Assembly (NCBI GenBank): GCA_050249535.1
Contig: JBFWQI010000017.1
Span: forward strand, 62,001-126,000
Reading direction: 5' to 3'
Source of the DNA: JADJXM01 sp937967285
GTDB lineage: Bacteria; Acidobacteriota; Blastocatellia; RBC074
DNA: 64,000 nucleotides
Positions 59,410 to 64,000 of this stretch are shown here, in pieces. Positions within the stretch are counted from its first letter, which is position 1; each line of letters starts with the position of its first letter. The notes beneath the pieces were generated by a model. The model was not told the DNA's origin. It ran no database searches and saw nothing but the letters and a program-made list of their open reading frames with translations. Position numbers and translations under genes: made by a program.

Positions 59410-62376
59410 TTATTTCGGCTCTCCCTGAAGGATGAAGCCCGCCCAGAAGTACGGGGCATGCCGGCTGTCCTTTTTGATCATCGCGATCTGTGCGCGGCGG
59501 AGCGCGGCTGCCGGCGTCAGTTTGCTCCTCAGCATACCGTCATAAAACGATTTCATTAGTTCGGCTGTCGCCGAATCATCCACCATCCAGAGGCTCGAGA
59601 CCACGCGCCGGGCTCCGGCGTACATAAATCCCCGTGTCAGGCCGATCACGCCCTCACCCCTGATCTCCCTTCCGAGCGCCGTCTGGCAGGCGCTCAGGAC
59701 GACCAGATCGGCATCCAGTCTGAGATTATAGATATCGTTCAATTTGAGGATTCCGTTGCGCGGCTTGCCGTCCTCGTCGACCAGAGAGAGGACCAGGCCG
59801 GAGAGTGCCGGGACCTCGCTGTTGATCAGTCCGTGAGTGGCGATATGAAGGTATCTGAAGCGGCTCAGATCGCCCGAGGCCAGGGTTTCGCGGCTGGCCC
59901 TGAAGTCGAGAGCGACGAGGCTCGAGCCGATTCCGGGCATCGAGGCGATAGCCGTCGCTTCCTGTCGCGAATATTTGAGCCTCGGAAGATCGAGACCGGC
60001 GGTCGATCCGCGGGTCATGATGGCCTGCATGGTCTCGACCGCGGTGGTCTCGCCGCCCTGGAGGACCCGCGTCGAGGCCATCTCATCGAAACGTGCGTCG
60101 TCCTTGCTGAAGACCGGATCCGCGATCACGGCGACCGATGACGATTCCTGCGTTGAAGCCCCGCTCTCCCTGATCGCCATCAAAGCGCCGGCCGAAGGCA
60201 GATTGACGACCTCATTGCTGACGACCAGCGGGCTGCCGGCACGCGGATCCGGAAGCGCCGCGAACGGAACATACTGCAGGACGCCGTCGGGCACGATGAG
60301 CAGAGTCTTCGTGCCGATCTGGTTCCTGACCGGATCGAGCAGCATGCGGCTGAGCTCGCGAGCCGAGCGGTTGAAATCCTCCTCGGCGGCTGCGAGGCGC
60401 GCCGTACGCTCGCGCGGCGTCTCGAATCTCTTCCTGATTCCGGGGGCTCCCATCGCATCGTAGAGGCTGCCGGCGACCTTCTCAATATTTTCGCGAGCCG
60501 GCAGAGGATAGGCGCTGATCGATGATGCGGTCACAGCGAAAAGATAACTCCGCTCGTCGCCGAGGTAGTATTCGAGCAGAAGCGAACTGTCATTCAGGAG
60601 CCGCTGCTGGAGGACATCCAGGCCCGGGAGTTCCGGCTGTGTGATGCCGGCCAGTTGAGGATTAGACTTCCGCATCTCGGCCTGCAGGCTCTCGTATTGC
60701 GAGATCAGCGTATGAAGTTCGCCCTCGATCTTCGCGGCGCGTTCGTCTTTACTGTTGGCCGCCAGCAGAGAGAGCCTCTGATTATCGAGCGCCTGGATTT
60801 TCGATGCGAGCACCGACTCCCTCTCGATCAGACCGGCCGCCGCGCCCTGGCGGAAATCGACGCCGGCCCCGCGCAGCATCTCGCGCAGCGACCTTGCCCT
60901 CGCCAGCTCGCTGTGCTCGAACGCCTTCCGGATGTCGAGCGTCGAGACCTTGCTCCCGCCGCCGTCCATCAGCAGGTCGAGCAGCAGATCGGTATACCTG
61001 CGGCTGCTGGCGGCGAACGCCGCCCGGTGAGTGGGATTGGCCAGCCGGGCACGAAGCGATTCGAATATCGCCAGCGACTTTTCTATTTCGACACGCGCCA
61101 CGTCATTCTTCCCGAGAGCCTTGTTCATCCGCGCCAGATCGGCGCGAATATGGGCTTCCCTGTTCGGGTTCCCGAGCGGCAGGACAGTCGTGAGCGCCTG
61201 CTGATAATATTCCAGCGCGCGATCGTTGCGGCCGATCGATTCGTGAACCGCGCCGAGATTCTTGAGCGTCGCGCCCTCCCCGTCGGCGTTGCCCAGCCTG
61301 CGCCAGACGGGCAGTATCTCGCTGAAGGTGTCGATGGCCTTCTGTTTCTCTCCGGTCAGGTCGTAGATCCGCGCAATATTGTTGAGGATCGTCGCTTCGT
61401 AAGATTCATCGCTCGACTCCCTGGCCAGTTTGAGCGCCTGTTGATAGATCTGAAGCGCCCGACCGTAGTCCTGACTGCGCTTTGCCACGATGCCGGAGTT
61501 GGCCAGATGGATCTGTTCGAGCCCGGGATTGCCGGCCGCCCGCGCGGCGTTCGCCGCCAGTTCGAAGTAGCCGAGAGCCGCTTTGTCGTCCTCGACCCTG
61601 ATCGACAGGTTGCCGAGATGCCCCAGCACCAGACTCTCGCGAATCTGATCCGAAGACCTGCGGCTCAGATCGAGCGCCTGCTCGTCGGATTTGCGCGCCT
61701 CATCGTAATCTCCCAGATCTTCATGACGGAGTGCGATGAAGTAGAGAGCCGTCGCCTGCTCGCGCAGATCGCCGAGTTTCTCCCAGATCGACGCCGCCTT
61801 ACCCAGCCGGACCAGTGCGGTTTTCAGATCGCCCTGCTTTTTCGACTTTCCGGCGGCCAGACCTTCGTTGAGCAGCTGCTCGGCCGTCAGGCGCTGCTTG
61901 TCGTCGTTGCCGGCTGCGCGCAGGTTCTCGAGCTTGAGCCGATACCGCCCCGATACGCCCGGGCGCTGCAGCGAGTCGATCTCGATCAGATATTTCGAGG
62001 GAGAGTCGGCGATCGCCGTCAATGCAACTGTCCCGGCCCGGTCGGCTTCATGGATCCTTGACCGGGCGGAATTCAAAAGCCCGATCCTGACGTCGCCCGA
62101 TATCTGTTCAACCACAACCGAGATGCACATCCCGGCATCGAGATCGAAATTGAAGAACTGTTTCTCGCGGCCGCCGATCTCCTTCTCGATCACCGCGCCG
62201 GCCTGAATACGCTCCGCCTGATCAGCCGTCTGGCCGTCCACTCTCCAGGCGATCGCAGATGCAACAACATTCGTCAGTATCAGCGTCCCGATCATGGCGA
62301 ATTTTGCGAATCTGATCGGCACACCGGCTCTTACAACCGGACTTGACCTTCTGATCCGTCTCTTACACTGCGCCAT
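59410..62376 (-). CDS. Exported or membrane-anchored TPR-CHAT peptidase
   Basis: This 988-residue protein starts at an ATG behind AAGGAG. Residues 24-45 form a signal anchor. A beta-sandwich-like region runs to about 160, then TPR units (about 165-430, such as ATALYFIALRHEDLGDYDEA), a helical region, and a CHAT domain at about 690-985. That domain has the catalytic pair H848 (ATHGL) and C897 (LSACQTAL), and GEGVIGLTRGFMYAGARRVV. CHAT is a caspase-like protease fold. The predicted signal anchor places the catalytic part outside the cytoplasm. It is not near the cas genes, so a link to CRISPR is not supported. Confidence 0.9.
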   Translation of the reverse strand: MAQCKRRIRRSSPVVRAGVPIRFAKFAMIGTLILTNVVASAIAWRVDGQTADQAERIQAGAVIEKEIGGREKQFFNFDLDAGMCISVVVEQISGDVRIGLLNSARSRIHEADRAGTVALTAIADSPSKYLIEIDSLQRPGVSGRYRLKLENLRAAGNDDKQRLTAEQLLNEGLAAGKSKKQGDLKTALVRLGKAASIWEKLGDLREQATALYFIALRHEDLGDYDEARKSDEQALDLSRRSSDQIRESLVLGHLGNLSIRVEDDKAALGYFELAANAARAAGNPGLEQIHLANSGIVAKRSQDYGRALQIYQQALKLARESSDESYEATILNNIARIYDLTGEKQKAIDTFSEILPVWRRLGNADGEGATLKNLGAVHESIGRNDRALEYYQQALTTVLPLGNPNREAHIRADLARMNKALGKNDVARVEIEKSLAIFESLRARLANPTHRAAFAASSRRYTDLLLDLLMDGGGSKVSTLDIRKAFEHSELARARSLREMLRGAGVDFRQGAAAGLIERESVLASKIQALDNQRLSLLAANSKDERAAKIEGELHTLISQYESLQAEMRKSNPQLAGITQPELPGLDVLQQRLLNDSSLLLEYYLGDERSYLFAVTASSISAYPLPARENIEKVAGSLYDAMGAPGIRKRFETPRERTARLAAAEEDFNRSARELSRMLLDPVRNQIGTKTLLIVPDGVLQYVPFAALPDPRAGSPLVVSNEVVNLPSAGALMAIRESGASTQESSSVAVIADPVFSKDDARFDEMASTRVLQGGETTAVETMQAIMTRGSTAGLDLPRLKYSRQEATAIASMPGIGSSLVALDFRASRETLASGDLSRFRYLHIATHGLINSEVPALSGLVLSLVDEDGKPRNGILKLNDIYNLRLDADLVVLSACQTALGREIRGEGVIGLTRGFMYAGARRVVSSLWMVDDSATAELMKSFYDGMLRSKLTPAAALRRAQIAMIKKDSRHAPYFWAGFILQGEPK

Positions 62377-62703
62377 GGTGTTCTCCTTGAACAGATTATC
62401 TGCAGCACGAACGGTATCCCGCCGCCCGGCAGCTGAAAATATTTACACTCTGAATTGAAAAAATCTACAGGCTTGTCCGGCATCGCAGTGAGGGTCAGCG
62501 ATATGTGCGCCAGCCTGTGGGAGTTCGATATGATTTCCGCAGGTTATGTACAGTCTGTCCGAAACTACTGTCGGTTCCGGTTTATTCATACAGATTGTAT
62601 ATCACTCGTAGGCTGAAATCGAGTTGAAATTTTCTTCGGAATCGGGGGGAAAGCCTGGGAGGCCGGCGCCGTAATCAGCGCCGGCCTCTCATTAATGTTC
62701 CGA
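62377..62703. other. Intergenic region upstream of the CHAT gene
   Basis: This region between two minus-strand genes is AT-rich near 62440-62470 and 62580-62640. It should carry the CHAT gene promoter, which I could not define. It ends with the hairpin at 62659-62688 that follows the oxidoreductase gene. Confidence 0.4.
62659..62688 (-). terminator. Hairpin 3' of the Gfo/Idh gene
   Basis: GAGGCCGGCGC pairs perfectly with GCGCCGGCCTC around an 8-base loop, 15 bases after the stop of the oxidoreductase gene. No U-tract follows on the minus strand (CCAGGCTTTCC), so it may protect the 3' end rather than terminate. Confidence 0.55.

Positions 62704-64000
<1,297 letters not shown>

Noticed and set aside
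60655..62061. 468-codon frame antisense to the CHAT gene
   Set aside because: The minus strand encodes clear TPR and CHAT sequence with an ideal ribosome site; the antisense product has no recognisable features.
59410..62376. CHAT protease as a CRISPR-associated effector like the type III-E Craspase
   Set aside because: It is about 50 kb from the cas genes, the system here is type I, and the protein has a signal anchor.

Overview
The window looks like the chromosome of an Acidobacteriota bacterium, probably near Blastocatellia. This is inferred from the mix of protein families: a large Ser/Thr kinase with TPRs, a TPR-CHAT protein, FHA/PP2C genes, and a dev-type CRISPR system with a Cas4-Cas1 fusion. 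I see no phage, plasmid or transposase genes.

Layout. Bases 1-3368 hold the 3' end of a type I-B (dev/MYXAN-like) cas operon: cas7 (partial), cas5, a cas4-cas1 fusion and cas2. An AT-rich leader follows, then an array of 91 identical 36-base repeats (3628-10087) with a decayed distal end. Bases 10188-20614 carry an HtrA-like protease, an S41 peptidase, a 1072-residue membrane Ser/Thr kinase, a GDT1-type cation exporter next to a SulP anion transporter, and an exported CxxCH protein. Bases 20924-32869 carry an MFS transporter with an amidohydrolase, tRNA-Leu(UAA), a serine beta-lactamase-fold hydrolase, an alpha/beta hydrolase, a GT-C glycosyltransferase and an FHA-PP2C-rdgB operon. Two genes in this stretch are interrupted by a single in-frame UGA and look like selenoproteins: a rhodanese-like lipoprotein (20924-21415) and a PCYCGC-type lipoprotein (32405-32869).

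Bases 32986-40456 hold a SPOR/Ycf48-like protein, a LolA-like protein, and an ECF sigma / anti-sigma / envelope protein operon. Bases 40528-44306 hold a TPR lipoprotein and a TonB-ExbB-ExbD-ExbD energy transduction cluster. Bases 44925-51080 are housekeeping: tgt-yajC-secD-secF and der. The rest holds a Gly/Gln-rich exported protein, a DUF1611 (DgcN-like) protein, an ABC-F ATPase, two small unknown proteins, an uncharacterised membrane protein convergent with a TPR-CHAT protease, and a truncated Gfo/Idh/MocA oxidoreductase with a Tat signal.

The most notable points are these. (1) The two UGA-interrupted genes each keep a perfect downstream frame and a family-consistent C-terminus. One has a bSECIS-like hairpin with GGU in the apical loop 19-21 bases after the UGA. 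(2) Two neighbouring CRISPR spacers overlap by 10 bases and together rebuild 58 bases of an open target gene, which also exposes a TT-containing PAM candidate. (3) Several families of palindromic dispersed repeats, tipped with 7-9 base tandem units, sit at gene 3' ends and supply stop codons or C-terminal residues to real genes. (4) Two exported-protein genes appear to have leaderless transcripts, which settles their start codons.
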